A stretch of DNA of 64,000 nt from Magnetospirillum sp902729445 (GCF_902729445.1 NZ_CACVCE010000045.1:135656-199655); one strand, 5' to 3'. Positions 1 to 9,256 are shown, counted from the first letter of the stretch. Notes: a model not told the origin generated them from the sequence alone. Numbers and translations are program-made.

Positions 1-1331
1 TCGCCGGCGTTGGCCCGGCCCTGGCATCGCTGTTTTACGCGACGGCCAGCGTTGCCGAGGAAGCGGCTGCCGCCGCGACCGAGGCGGCCGCTGCCGCGCC
101 CGCTCCGGCCCTCGATGCCGGCAATACCGCCTGGATGCTGGTTTCGACCGCCCTGGTGCTGATGATGACCATTCCCGGTCTGGCGTTGTTCTACGGCGGC
201 ATGGTTCGCAAGAAGAACGTGCTGGGCGTGATGATGCAAAGCTTCGCCATCGCCGCCCTGGTGTCGGTGTTGTGGATGATCGCCGGCTACTCGCTGGCCT
301 TCACCGGCGACAGCCCGTATTTCGGCGGCTTCGACCGCCTGTTCCTGGACGGCATCGAAAAGACCACCCTGTCGGGCACCATCCCCGAATCGGTGTTCAT
401 GATGTTCCAGATGACCTTCGCCATCATCACCCCGGCGCTGATCACCGGTGCCTTCGCCGACCGCATGAAGTTCTCGTCCATGCTGGTGTTCATGACCCTG
501 TGGCTGTTCCTGGTCTATGCCCCGGTCTGCCATTGGGTGTGGATGCTGGACGCGTCGGGTGCGGCGGTCGGCTTCCTGGGCGCCATGGGCGTTCTGGACT
601 TCGCCGGCGGTACCGTGGTGCACATCAATGCCGGCGTCGCCGGTCTGGTGGCCGCCATCGTGCTGGGCCCGCGCAAGGGTTACGGCGTCGACAACATGGC
701 TCCGCACAACCTGACCCTGTCGGTCATCGGCGCCTCGCTGCTGTGGGTCGGCTGGTTCGGCTTCAACGCCGGTTCGGCCCTGGCCGCCGACGGTCGTGCC
801 GGCATGGCCATGACCGTCACCCAGATCGCCGCCGCCGCCGCCGCCCTGTCGTGGATGTTCGCCGAATGGATCCTGCGCAAGCGTCCGTCGGTCCTGGGCA
901 TCGTGTCGGGCGCCGTTGCCGGCCTGGTCGCCATCACCCCCGCCTCGGGCTTCGTCGGCCCCAAGGGCGCGCTGATCATCGGCCTGCTGGCCGGCGTGGT
1001 CTGCTACTGGGGTGCCACCGGCCTGAAGCATGCCCTGAAGTATGACGACAGCCTGGACGCCTTCGGCGTGCACGGCATCGGCGGCATCCTGGGCGCCATC
1101 CTGACCGGCGTGTTCGCGTCGGAAGCCATCGGCGGCTTCCCCGGCCTGCTGGAAGGCAATGGCGGCCAGGTGCTGGCCCAGGTTTACGGCGTGGTCATCA
1201 CCGCCGTCTATACCGGCATCGTCACCTACATCATCCTGAAGCTGGTGGATGTGGTGATGGGCCTGCGCGTCAGCGCCGAAGAAGAGCGCGAAGGCCTCGA
1301 TCTCGCCCTGCACGGCGAATCGGTGCACTAA
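1..1331 (+). CDS. amtB: Ammonium transporter, Amt family (5' partial)
   Basis: This is an inner-membrane ammonium/ammonia channel of the Amt/MEP/Rh family. The reading frame is open from base 3 to the stop at 1329-1331 and the true start lies upstream of the window. The first visible residues are an Ala/Glu/Pro-rich stretch such as follows a cleaved signal peptide, leading into the mature part around AGNTAWMLVSTALVLMM. About ten hydrophobic helices can be seen. The two family histidines are recognisable in LDFAGGTVVHINAG and in DAFGVHGIGG. The C-terminus is cytoplasmic and charged (SAEEEREGLD), where GlnK-type PII proteins normally dock. In this group a PII gene usually precedes amtB, but that region is not in the window. 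A terminator follows. Confidence 0.95.
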   Translation, partial: AGVGPALASLFYATASVAEEAAAAATEAAAAAPAPALDAGNTAWMLVSTALVLMMTIPGLALFYGGMVRKKNVLGVMMQSFAIAALVSVLWMIAGYSLAFTGDSPYFGGFDRLFLDGIEKTTLSGTIPESVFMMFQMTFAIITPALITGAFADRMKFSSMLVFMTLWLFLVYAPVCHWVWMLDASGAAVGFLGAMGVLDFAGGTVVHINAGVAGLVAAIVLGPRKGYGVDNMAPHNLTLSVIGASLLWVGWFGFNAGSALAADGRAGMAMTVTQIAAAAAALSWMFAEWILRKRPSVLGIVSGAVAGLVAITPASGFVGPKGALIIGLLAGVVCYWGATGLKHALKYDDSLDAFGVHGIGGILGAILTGVFASEAIGGFPGLLEGNGGQVLAQVYGVVITAVYTGIVTYIILKLVDVVMGLRVSAEEEREGLDLALHGESVH

Positions 1332-1364
1332 GCGCTTCGTCCCAACGGGGGACGGGACTGGGGT

Positions 1365-1400
1365 GGGGCGCGGCGAAAGCCGCGCCCCATTCTTTTGTTG
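1365..1400 (+). terminator. Rho-independent terminator after amtB
   Basis: A perfect 10-bp GC stem (1365-1374 with 1379-1388) closes a GAAA tetraloop and is followed by a T-rich stretch (TTCTTTTGTTG). It sits 33 bp after the amtB stop, so it probably ends the amtB transcript. Confidence 0.85.
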
Positions 1401-1522
1401 TCCGTGGAAAAGTCCCTCGGCTTCGCCTCGGTGTACTTTCCCCCGGTTCTGTAAGGACTTTTGCGCGGGCGATTCTTTTGTGGACCCTTCGCGTCCCGGG
1501 AAATTTGCGTTAGAACAACCCG

Positions 1523-2683
1523 ATGCTGAACGACCGTCTTGATCTTCTGACCGATTATCCGTTCCAACGCCTGGCCGACCTGCTGGGCGGGGCGCCCGGT
1601 CCCGACACCATCATCATGTCCATCGGTGAACCGCAGCACGCGGCGCCGCCGATGGTGGCGCGGATCATCGCCGAACAGGCCCACCTGTGGGGCAAGTACC
1701 CGCCGGCGGCCGGTACCCCCGATTTCCGCGCCGCCACCGCCGTCTGGCTGACCCGCCGCTTCGACCTGCCGGCCGGTCTGATCGAGGCCGACAAGGCGAT
1801 CCTGCCGGTGGCCGGCACCCGCGAGGCGCTTTACCTGATCGCCCAGACGGTGGTCGGTTCGGGCAAGAAGCGCCCGGTGGTGCTGCTGCCCAATCCGTTC
1901 TATCAGGTCTATGTCGGGGCCGCGATCATGGCCGGGGCCGAACCGATTTTCGTGCCCGGCGCCGACGGCCCGGCCTCGCAGCCTGATTTTTCGACCCTGC
2001 CGGACGATATCCTTGATCGCGTCGCGCTGGCCTATCTGTGCAGCCCGGGCAATCCGCAAGGTTCGGTGGCCGATGCCGATCTGCTCGAGCGCACGGTGCG
2101 GCTGGCCCGCCGGCATGATTTCGTGCTGGCGGTCGATGAATGCTATTCCGAGATCTGGGACCAGGCGCCGCCGCCCGGCGCGCTCGCGGCCTGCGCCCGC
2201 CTGGGCGAGGGGCTGGCCAACGTGCTGGTGTTCCATTCGCTGTCGAAGCGCTCCAGCGTGCCGGGCCTGCGCTCGGGCTTCGTCGCCGGCGATCCGACGG
2301 TGATGGCCGCCTTCGGCCGGGTCAGGTCCTATGGCGGTGCGGCGATCCCGCTGCCGATCCTGGCCGCCGCCACCGCCTTGTGGCAGGACGAGGCCCATGT
2401 CGAGGAAAATCGTCGCCTCTACCGCGCCAAGCTGGATATTGCCGAGCATCTGCTGGGCGGCCGTTTCGGCTTTACGCGTCCGCCGGGCGGTTTCTTTCTG
2501 TGGCTGGATGTCGGGGACGGCGAGGCTGCGGCCCTTAGGCTGTGGCGCGAGGCCAATATCCGCGTCCTGCCCGGCCGCTATCTGTCGCGCGATGGGGTGG
2601 GCGACCGCTACATCCGGGTGGCGCTGGTCCACGATCTGGATACGACCGAGCGGGCGCTGACCCGCCTCGCCCAGGTGCTGTAG
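1523..2683 (+). CDS. PLP-dependent class I/II aminotransferase (DapC-like)
   Basis: This is a fold-type I aminotransferase of 386 residues, the usual family length. The N-terminal part has the substrate-pocket segment MSIGEPQHAAPP. The cofactor region shows the CSPGNPQG and DECYSE motifs, and the Schiff-base lysine is expected in FHSLSKRSSVPGLRSGF. The C-terminal substrate arginine is probably that in DRYIRVAL. The closest recognisable group is the one annotated as succinyldiaminopimelate aminotransferase (DapC) in alphaproteobacteria, which would place it in lysine/peptidoglycan precursor synthesis. The substrate cannot be read from sequence alone. The gene is 11 bp upstream of ftsK and may be cotranscribed with it. 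Confidence 0.85.
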   Translation: MLNDRLDLLTDYPFQRLADLLGGAPGPDTIIMSIGEPQHAAPPMVARIIAEQAHLWGKYPPAAGTPDFRAATAVWLTRRFDLPAGLIEADKAILPVAGTREALYLIAQTVVGSGKKRPVVLLPNPFYQVYVGAAIMAGAEPIFVPGADGPASQPDFSTLPDDILDRVALAYLCSPGNPQGSVADADLLERTVRLARRHDFVLAVDECYSEIWDQAPPPGALAACARLGEGLANVLVFHSLSKRSSVPGLRSGFVAGDPTVMAAFGRVRSYGGAAIPLPILAAATALWQDEAHVEENRRLYRAKLDIAEHLLGGRFGFTRPPGGFFLWLDVGDGEAAALRLWREANIRVLPGRYLSRDGVGDRYIRVALVHDLDTTERALTRLAQVL

Positions 2684-2694
2684 GAGAGCGCAGG

Positions 2695-5094
2695 ATGGCC
2701 GCGGCCAAGAAGGGGGTTGGCAAGGGCGGTTTTCTTCCCAAGGGCGCGGCCGACGCGCTGTGGCGGCTGGCTGCCCGTCTGGGCGGCCTGGGCCTGATCG
2801 TGATTGCTGGCCTGATCGCCGCCGCCCTGGTCACCGCCGATCCGCGCGATCCCTCGTTCAACAATGCCGTGGACGGACCGGTGCGCAATGCCTTGGGCCG
2901 GGTGGGCGCCAGCGTCGCCGACCTGCTGGGCCAGCTGGTTGGCCTGGCCGCGTGGGTGGCGGTGGCGGTGGCCCTGATCTGGGGCCTGCGCACGCTGATC
3001 CGCGCCCGCGCACCGTCCTTGTGGGCGACCCGCATCGCGGCCCTGCCGGTGGTGGTGCTGTTATGGGCGCTGGCCCTGGCCGCGCTGCCGCTGCCGGCGC
3101 CCGACGTCATCGCCGGTTCCGGCGGCGCCTTGGGCCGGGTGCTGTGGACGACGGTGGCTCCGCAGGTGCCGACCGAGTTCGTCTGGGCGGTGGGCTTCCT
3201 GGCCGGCGGCGCCGGCTTCGGTCTGTTGATCTTCGTTCTGGGGCTGTCGCCAGCGGATTGGGCCAACCTGTCCAAGGCCGGCACCCGTTCGATCCAGGTG
3301 GCGGTGGCCACCGGCCATGCGGCGGCCGCGCTTCGCCACCGCGCACCCTCGCCGGCCGCCGGCCCGGTGGTGCGCGAGCCGCCGCCGATGCGCTGGTCCG
3401 ACCCGGACGAGGATGATGATGAATACGACGCGGTCATCGCGCCTTTGCCCCGCGACGACGACCCGCCGCCCTTCGAGCGCATGCCCGAGCCCGGTGCCCT
3501 GGTCGAACCCAAGCGCCCGCCGCCGGCCGCCGGCAAGCGCGAACGCGCCGCCCGCCAGGGCATGCTGGACCTGGGCGGCCCGGTCGGGCCCGGCTGGGCG
3601 CTGCCGCCCCTGACCCTGCTGGCCTTGCCGCCCGAATCCAACCGCACCGCCATCAATCAGGACGGCCTGGCCCAGAACGCCCGCATGCTGGAATCGGTGC
3701 TCGAGGATTTCGGCGTCAACGGCAAGGTCTTGAAGGTCCGCCCCGGCCCGGTGGTGACACTTTACGAACTGGAACCGGCGCCCGGCACCAAGACCAGCCG
3801 GGTGATCGGCCTGGCCGATGACATCGCCCGCTCGATGAGCGCGCTGTCGGTGCGCATCGCCACCATTCCCGGCCGCTCGGTGATCGGTATCGAGTTGCCC
3901 AACGCCCGGCGCGAGACGGTTTACTTGCGCGAGATGCTGGCCGCCGAACAATTCGAAAAGGCCGGGGCGCGGCTGACCCTGGTCTTGGGCAAGGATATCG
4001 GCGGTGCGCCGGTGATGGTCGATCTGGCCCGCATGCCGCACCTGTTGATCGCCGGGACCACCGGTTCGGGCAAGTCGGTGGCGGTCAACACCATGATCCT
4101 GTCGCTGCTTTATCGCCTGAGCCCGGAAGAATGCCGGTTGATCATGATCGACCCCAAGATGTTGGAACTGTCGGTCTATGACGGCATCCCGCATCTTCTG
4201 GCCCCGGTGGTGACCGAGCCCGGCAAGGCGGTGGTGGCCCTGAAATGGGCGGTGCGCGAGATGGAAGACCGCTACCGCGCCATGAGCCAATTGGGCGTCC
4301 GCAGCATCGCCGGCTACAACCAGCGCCTGGCCGAGGCCCGCGACAAGGGCGAGCAACTGACCCGCACGGTGCAGACCGGCTTCGACCCCGACACCGGCAA
4401 GCCGATCTATGAGGACCAGCTGCTGGACCTGAAGGCGCTGCCGTTCATCGTGGTCATCGTCGATGAAATGGCCGATTTGATGCTGGTGGCCGGCAAGGAC
4501 ATCGAGGCGGCGGTGCAGCGTCTGGCCCAGATGGCGCGCGCCGCCGGCATTCATCTGATCATGGCGACCCAGCGGCCCAGCGTCGACGTCATCACCGGCA
4601 CCATCAAGGCCAACTTCCCCACCCGCATCTCGTTCCAGGTCACCAGCAAGATCGACAGCCGCACCATCCTGGGCGAGCAGGGCGCCGAGCAGCTGCTGGG
4701 CCAGGGCGACATGCTGTACATGGCGGCCGGCGGCCGCATTACCCGCGTGCACGGTCCCTTCGTGTCGGACCAGGAGGTCGAGCAGGTGGTCGAACATCTG
4801 CGCGGCCAGGGCGAGCCCTCGTATATCGAGGCGGTCACCGAGGAAGAGGATGGCGAGTTCGGCCTGCCCGGCTCGGGGGGCGGCGGTTCTGGCGACGACC
4901 TTTACGACCAGGCGGTGGCGCTGGTCGCCCGCGAGGGCAAGGCCTCGACCAGTTTCGTCCAGCGTCACCTGCAGATCGGCTATAACCGCGCCGCCCGCCT
5001 GATCGAGCGGATGGAGGCCGAAGGGGTGGTCGGCAAGGCCAACCATGTCGGCAAGCGCGAGGTGCTTGCCCGTTCGACCCGAGATGATTACTAA
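2695..5094 (+). CDS. ftsK: DNA translocase FtsK
   Basis: FtsK is a septum-located DNA pump that clears the chromosome terminus and supports XerCD dimer resolution. The frame is open further upstream, but the ATG at 2695 is preferred because a GGAG lies just before it and the upstream aminotransferase stops at 2683. The protein has 799 residues. Four N-terminal membrane helices occupy roughly residues 20-190, followed by an acidic/proline-rich linker to about 300. The motor has Walker A AGTTGSGKS (residues 453-461), Walker B VVIVDEMADLM and the MATQRPSVDVITG segment. The C-terminal winged-helix gamma domain, which reads KOPS sites, is visible (FVQRHLQIGYNRAARLIERM). The linker is short compared with E. 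coli. Confidence 0.97.
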   Translation: MAAAKKGVGKGGFLPKGAADALWRLAARLGGLGLIVIAGLIAAALVTADPRDPSFNNAVDGPVRNALGRVGASVADLLGQLVGLAAWVAVAVALIWGLRTLIRARAPSLWATRIAALPVVVLLWALALAALPLPAPDVIAGSGGALGRVLWTTVAPQVPTEFVWAVGFLAGGAGFGLLIFVLGLSPADWANLSKAGTRSIQVAVATGHAAAALRHRAPSPAAGPVVREPPPMRWSDPDEDDDEYDAVIAPLPRDDDPPPFERMPEPGALVEPKRPPPAAGKRERAARQGMLDLGGPVGPGWALPPLTLLALPPESNRTAINQDGLAQNARMLESVLEDFGVNGKVLKVRPGPVVTLYELEPAPGTKTSRVIGLADDIARSMSALSVRIATIPGRSVIGIELPNARRETVYLREMLAAEQFEKAGARLTLVLGKDIGGAPVMVDLARMPHLLIAGTTGSGKSVAVNTMILSLLYRLSPEECRLIMIDPKMLELSVYDGIPHLLAPVVTEPGKAVVALKWAVREMEDRYRAMSQLGVRSIAGYNQRLAEARDKGEQLTRTVQTGFDPDTGKPIYEDQLLDLKALPFIVVIVDEMADLMLVAGKDIEAAVQRLAQMARAAGIHLIMATQRPSVDVITGTIKANFPTRISFQVTSKIDSRTILGEQGAEQLLGQGDMLYMAAGGRITRVHGPFVSDQEVEQVVEHLRGQGEPSYIEAVTEEEDGEFGLPGSGGGGSGDDLYDQAVALVAREGKASTSFVQRHLQIGYNRAARLIERMEAEGVVGKANHVGKREVLARSTRDDY

Positions 5095-5146
5095 ATTTCG
5101 CCATGATTGGCGGGCACAAAGACCTGCCACCCCGGAGACCGAACCC

Positions 5147-5794
5147 TTGCCGCACCTCACCCGCCGCCGCCTTCTGGCCTTGCTGGCCACCACCATCCTG
5201 GCCGGCCCGGCCATGGCCGCCCCGCGCAAGGCCTTGTCGGCCCAGGACAAGGCCGATGTCGAGCGGGCCGAGGAATACCTGAATTCCTTCACCACGCTCA
5301 GGGCGCGCTTCCTGCAGACCGCCCCCAACGGCAGCCAGGCCGAAGGCACCGCCTATTTCTCGCGACCCGGCCGCATGCGGCTGCAATACGATCCGCCGTC
5401 GCCGATGCTGGTGGTGGCCGACGGCACCTTCCTGATCGTCCACGACAAGGAACTGGACGCGCCCAGCTATATCCCGTTGGATTCCACCCCGGCCGGCATC
5501 CTGGTGCGCAAGAACGTCCACCTCGACGGCAAGGACGTCGCCGTTACCAAGGTCGGTCGGGCGCCGGGCATCCTGACGGTGTCGATGGTCCAGGCCGACG
5601 ATCCCGGCCAGGGCGAGCTGACCCTGGTCTTCACCGAACGCCCGTTCGCGCTGAAGCAATGGCGGGTGCTGGACCCGCAGGGCAACGTGACCCAGGTATC
5701 GCTGTTCGACACCCAGACCGGGCTGTCCTTCGATCCCAAATTGTTCGAGTTCAAAGACCCCAGCAACACCAGGCCGAAGCTGCGGGAAGGTTAA
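5147..5794 (+). CDS. lolA: Outer-membrane lipoprotein carrier protein LolA
   Basis: LolA is the periplasmic chaperone that carries lipoproteins from the LolCDE exporter to the outer membrane. The domain is recognisable from VERAEEYLNSFTTLRARF through GTAYFSRPGRMRLQYDPPSP to LKQWRVLDPQGN. The TTG at 5147 is chosen as start because GGAGA lies 8-9 bases before it and the product then begins with a clean signal peptide (twin-arginine-like RRR, hydrophobic core, AMA cleavage site), giving 215 residues. An ATG at 5084, overlapping the ftsK end, would add an unlikely 21-residue extension. ftsK-lolA is a recurrent pair in alphaproteobacteria. The stop overlaps the convergent gene by 4 bp. Confidence 0.93.
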   Translation: MPHLTRRRLLALLATTILAGPAMAAPRKALSAQDKADVERAEEYLNSFTTLRARFLQTAPNGSQAEGTAYFSRPGRMRLQYDPPSPMLVVADGTFLIVHDKELDAPSYIPLDSTPAGILVRKNVHLDGKDVAVTKVGRAPGILTVSMVQADDPGQGELTLVFTERPFALKQWRVLDPQGNVTQVSLFDTQTGLSFDPKLFEFKDPSNTRPKLREG

Positions 5795-7071
5795 GCCCGC
5801 GCCAGCTTGCGCAAATCCAGGCCGACCCTGGCCAGCACCGGCCCCCAATCGCCGTTGGTGTCTTGGCGATACAGCCTGGCCGACGGGTACCAGTCGGTCC
5901 GGGTGCCATGCCCCCAGCGCCAGTCGGCCCCCTTGTGCAGCAGCAGCCACACCGGTTTGCCCATGGCCCCGGCCAGATGGGCGGTGCCGGTATCGACGCT
6001 GATGACCACATCCAGGGCGGCGATCAGGCCGGCGGTGTCGGTCCAATCCTTGATGCCGGGCGCCAGATCGGTGATGGCCGGATCGTTCGGCGCCTGGTCC
6101 AGTTGCAGCGAATAAAGGCTGGTGCCGGGGATGGCGGCCAAGGGCTCCAGCAATTGCCGGCCGACATGGCGTTGGGCGGCATTGGCGAAGCTGGCCGACC
6201 CGGCCCACACCAATCCGACCTTGAGGCCGCCCCCCGTCAGGACTGCCGGCCGGGCGGCCAGATAAGGCACCGAACCCGGCCGGCAATCGGCGGCCGGCAA
6301 TCGATGCGGAAGCGACATGATCGAGACGCGGTGCGTCGCCGGGCAGGCCGGCGCCGACAGCGGCAAGAGCTGGGTCACGCCGGGCAGGCCGGCCAGCAAT
6401 CCCATCAGCCCGTCATGAACGGCCAGGCGGACGATGGCGCCCCGCTGGGCCAGTTCGGGGACGAAGCGCAGCATCTGGATGGTGTCGCCCACGCCTTGCT
6501 CGCCATAGACCAGCAGGTCCAGGCCGTTCAACCCGCCGCCGGTCCATTCGGGGATGTGCCAGCGATCCTCGGCCGCCTGGGGCCGGGCCAGCCGGGATTC
6601 CCACAATTCCCAGCCTTTTTGCCATTCACCGTCGCGCAACAGCAACTGGGCCAGTTCGAAGCGGGCCTCGACCCGGTCCTCGACATGGCTCAGGGCCTGG
6701 CGGGCCTGGCTCCAGGCGCAGCGGTCGCGTTCGACCAGGCCCAGCGCCCACCACAGGGCCGGGTCGTCCCCCAGTCCCAGGGCTTGGCGCAGGGCATCGG
6801 CCGCCCGGTCCAGACGACCCAGCCGGGCCAGGATCTGCCCCAATTGGGCCGGGAAGGACGGCTCGGTCGGATGGTGGCGGCACCCCTCGGCCGCCTCGGC
6901 TGCCGCCTCCTCGAGACGGCCCAGGCGGCCCAGCGCCAGCACCCGGTTGAAACGGGCCTGGGCATGGGCCGGCGCCGCCGCCAGGGTGGCGGCCCAACGT
7001 TCGGCCGCCTCGGCCAGTTTGCCGCCGGCCGCCAGGCGCAGTCCCTCGATGAAGAAATCCTCGGCGTTCAT
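5791..7071 (-). CDS. TPR protein with glycosyltransferase-9-like domain
   Basis: The protein has 426 residues. The N-terminal 160 residues are built of TPR helices (for example LAEAAERWAATLAAAPAHAQARFNRVLALG, described here only in part as three to four repeats). The C-terminal half resembles heptosyltransferase/GT-B folds, with YGEQGVGDTIQMLRF, LKVGLVWAGSASFANAAQRH and the nucleotide-sugar-site-like SVDTGTAHLAGAMGKPVW. Proteins with this architecture are common in Magnetospirillum and relatives and often carry only 'TPR protein' as a name. A role in glycan transfer is inferred from the fold; the acceptor and donor are unknown. Its stop overlaps the lolA stop in convergent orientation. Confidence 0.8.
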   Translation of the reverse strand: MNAEDFFIEGLRLAAGGKLAEAAERWAATLAAAPAHAQARFNRVLALGRLGRLEEAAAEAAEGCRHHPTEPSFPAQLGQILARLGRLDRAADALRQALGLGDDPALWWALGLVERDRCAWSQARQALSHVEDRVEARFELAQLLLRDGEWQKGWELWESRLARPQAAEDRWHIPEWTGGGLNGLDLLVYGEQGVGDTIQMLRFVPELAQRGAIVRLAVHDGLMGLLAGLPGVTQLLPLSAPACPATHRVSIMSLPHRLPAADCRPGSVPYLAARPAVLTGGGLKVGLVWAGSASFANAAQRHVGRQLLEPLAAIPGTSLYSLQLDQAPNDPAITDLAPGIKDWTDTAGLIAALDVVISVDTGTAHLAGAMGKPVWLLLHKGADWRWGHGTRTDWYPSARLYRQDTNGDWGPVLARVGLDLRKLARA

Positions 7072-7209
7072 GGCTCCATCCCACCATGGCGGCCGGGTCG
7101 GCTGGCATGCGTTTCATGCAATGCTGCTATGCATTTCACCCGTTACCGAATTGGCCGCCACCTCCCCATCTCGTGTAACAGAGCGGCCCGGCCTTCATCG
7201 GTTGGGTCG

Positions 7210-7290
7210 CGTGGGGTAGGTCTCCCCTGCCGACCCCACGCTCCGCACGGAGCAGAACGGGCGCCCGGTTACCCCCCTGACCGGGCGCCC
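7210..7290. other. Two strong tandem hairpins in a divergent intergenic region
   Basis: The 283-bp gap between the TPR gene start (7071, minus) and xthA (7355, plus) holds two perfect stems: 7210-7216 with 7234-7240, and an 11-bp stem 7259-7269 with 7280-7290. The second is terminator-like but has only a weak T run (CCTGTTTCGG). Because both flanking genes point away, neither hairpin can simply terminate them. A small RNA or a structured 5' leader of xthA is possible. Confidence 0.45.
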
Positions 7291-7354
7291 CCTGTTTCGG
7301 GGTCCGTCTTCATGGTAGGACCTGGGCTCCGACTCTCTTGCGGAGCATGCCGTC

Positions 7355-8143
7355 TTGCGCCTGGTCACCTGGAACATCAACTCGCTGCGCCTGCGCATGG
7401 ATTTGTTGCGCGACATCGTCGAGACCCTTCGTCCCGACGTGGTCTGCCTGCAAGAGATCAAGGTCGATGACCCGCTGTTCCCGCTGGACGATTGCCGCGG
7501 CCTGGGCTTCGACCATGTGCTGTTCAAGGGCATGAAAAGCTATAACGGCGTGGCCATCTTGTCGAAATCGCCGGCCCAGCCGGTCGCGCTGCCCGATTGG
7601 TGCGGCAAGGGCGATTGCCGCCACATTGCGGCGTGCATCGACGGGATCGAGGTGCACAGTCTGTACGTGCCGGCCGGCGGCGATGTGCCCGACCCCGACA
7701 CCAACCCCAAATTCGCCCACAAGCTGGCCTTCCTGGACGAGCTGACCGCCTGGCTGCCAACCCGCTCTGGCGCCGCCGATCGGCTGGTCCTGGCCGGCGA
7801 TTTCAACATCGCACCGCTGGAAACCGACGTGTGGTCGCATAAGCAATTGCTGTCCGTGGTCAGCCATACCCCGGTCGAGGTCGAGAAACTGGGCCGGCTG
7901 CAGGACTCGCTGGGCTGGGTCGATGCGGTGCGCCACTTCATTCCACCCACCGAACGGCTGTACACCTGGTGGTCCTATCGCTCGCCCGACTGGCAGAAGA
8001 ACGATCGCGGCCGCCGCCTGGACCATGTGTGGGTGACGCCGGCCTTGAAGGATGGGCTTCGCTCGGCGCTGGTGGCGCGCGAATGCCGGCAATGGACCCA
8101 ACCGTCCGACCATGTGCCGGTGCTGGTCGAGTTGGATCCTTAG
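7355..8143 (+). CDS. xthA: Exodeoxyribonuclease III / AP endonuclease
   Basis: This is a Mg-dependent base-excision-repair nuclease that cleaves at abasic sites and degrades 3' ends. The 262-residue length is typical. The family order is complete: RLVTWNINSLR at the N-terminus, the metal-ligand glutamate in CLQEIKVDD, GDFNIAPLETD in the middle, WWSYRSPDWQKNDRGRRLDH, and the catalytic DHVPVLVELD at the end. The start is a TTG at 7355, since the protein begins right at the conserved strand and there is no ATG nearby. Its stop overlaps that of the next, convergent gene by 4 bp. Confidence 0.95.
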   Translation: MRLVTWNINSLRLRMDLLRDIVETLRPDVVCLQEIKVDDPLFPLDDCRGLGFDHVLFKGMKSYNGVAILSKSPAQPVALPDWCGKGDCRHIAACIDGIEVHSLYVPAGGDVPDPDTNPKFAHKLAFLDELTAWLPTRSGAADRLVLAGDFNIAPLETDVWSHKQLLSVVSHTPVEVEKLGRLQDSLGWVDAVRHFIPPTERLYTWWSYRSPDWQKNDRGRRLDHVWVTPALKDGLRSALVARECRQWTQPSDHVPVLVELDP

Positions 8144-8487
8144 CCCTTTCGCGGGTCGGCCGGGCGCTCCCAGCAAGCGGGATAACGGTCTTCCTGGTAT
8201 TTGGCCATGGTGGTGGCGGTGATCACCGGCAGGGCGAACAGCACCAGGCCCAGCCATTTCGAGCGGCCGAACAGCGACAACAGGCAGCCGGCAAAGGCCA
8301 GACAGGTCATGCCCAGCCAGACCATGCCGATGGTGGCGAATTCGGTTTCCGAACAATTGCCGGCCGGCTGGCCGTCGATCATCTCGGTCTTCAGGCCGAC
8401 ATCGAGATGGGTGGCGATGAAGGCGAACAGCGCCAGCTCGATCGCCAACAACAACCGTGGAATCCAGATCCGTGCCGTATCGCCCAT
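8140..8487 (-). CDS. Small membrane protein, unknown function
   Basis: The 115-residue product has about three hydrophobic helices: LLLAIELALFAFIATHL near the N-terminus, IGMVWLGMTCLAFAGCLL in the middle, and WLGLVLFALPVITAT near the C-terminus. Between helices 1 and 2 is a polar loop with one cysteine. I do not recognise a family. It is convergent with xthA, overlapping by 4 bp, and codon use is like the neighbours, so it is probably a native gene. Confidence 0.6.
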   Translation of the reverse strand: MGDTARIWIPRLLLAIELALFAFIATHLDVGLKTEMIDGQPAGNCSETEFATIGMVWLGMTCLAFAGCLLSLFGRSKWLGLVLFALPVITATTMAKYQEDRYPACWERPADPRKG

Positions 8488-8549
8488 GGCCGCCCCCTTG
8501 GTGGAAGCGCCTTTTTATCCTGCTTTGGCGATGACCGACCCGACTTTGG

Positions 8550-9200
8550 TCAAGCCACGTTCAGGCCGCGTTGGGTTTCCAGCAAGGCCTGACGGACCAG
8601 GGCGATCTGCTCCAGGGTGGCCTGCGGGTGATCGACCAGCGGGCGGCCCATGATTTCCTGCCAATGGCGGGCGCCGTCATGGGTGCCGAGCAGGCGGGCG
8701 ATGCGGGTCAGCGCCGTGCCCAGGGTCTTCAAGGCGCGGCTGTCGGAATAGAAATGGTCCCAGGTCAGATTGTTGCCATGCACCACCAGCAGCGCCTGGA
8801 TGACGGCGCGGCAGACCTTTTCCCAGGCGTCGCGCTCGGGTTCGAGGGCCTGTTCGATGAAGGTGAAGTAATTGGCCAGAAGCGGGCGGGGGAAGGGCGG
8901 CGGATCGCCGAACAGCAGATGCTCGAACGGGCGGACCATCAGACGCTGGAACGGGTTCGAACGCGCGCCGACATTGCCCTTGGGCCTGCTGTGATCCTTG
9001 CGGCAACGTTCTTCCTGGGCCAGGAAGGCGGTGTCCATCGACATGGTGCCGCGGCGCACCAGGCTCAGCATGCGCTCGAGGTCGGCGACCTCGACCTTGC
9101 CATCGACGGCGCGGTCGCGGATCAGCGCCTGCACCACGTCGATGACGGTGGCGGAAATGGCATGGCAGGCCCGGCTGCCCGAACAGGACGGCGCACTCAT
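8550..9200 (-). CDS. Conserved hypothetical protein
   Basis: The frame is open well upstream, but the ATG at 9200 is the sensible start because the upstream part overlaps the ComM gene antisense and looks like a shadow. The 216-residue product is soluble and mostly helical, with a central aromatic segment (PFPRPLLANYFTFIEQALEP) and a C-terminal segment about substrate-free helices (HWQEIMGRPLVDHPQATLEQ is typical). Two cysteines lie near the N-terminus. I recognise no domain and no function is assigned. The neighbours on either side are unrelated housekeeping genes. Confidence 0.6.
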   Translation of the reverse strand: MSAPSCSGSRACHAISATVIDVVQALIRDRAVDGKVEVADLERMLSLVRRGTMSMDTAFLAQEERCRKDHSRPKGNVGARSNPFQRLMVRPFEHLLFGDPPPFPRPLLANYFTFIEQALEPERDAWEKVCRAVIQALLVVHGNNLTWDHFYSDSRALKTLGTALTRIARLLGTHDGARHWQEIMGRPLVDHPQATLEQIALVRQALLETQRGLNVA

Positions 9201-9256
9201 GGCCCCACTGTGCGCAACCTGTGCGCAACACGCAACCAGACTTTCGGAGGTCCGGT

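Noticed and set aside
1328..2632. Long minus-strand open frame (434 codons) opposite the aminotransferase
   Set aside because: It is the antisense shadow of a high-GC gene; composition is Arg/Gly/Gln/His-rich with no domain, and the plus-strand aminotransferase is clear.
3061..5349. 762-codon minus-strand frame opposite ftsK
   Set aside because: Antisense of ftsK; low-complexity shadow protein.
7120..7300. SRP (4.5S) or 6S RNA gene in the xthA upstream region
   Set aside because: The conserved SRP loop sequence (GGAAG...AGCAG) is absent and the fold does not match 6S; only unnamed hairpins are supported.
5107..7470. 787-codon plus-strand frame across lolA and the TPR gene
   Set aside because: Overlaps two clear genes in other frames and has no recognisable domain.
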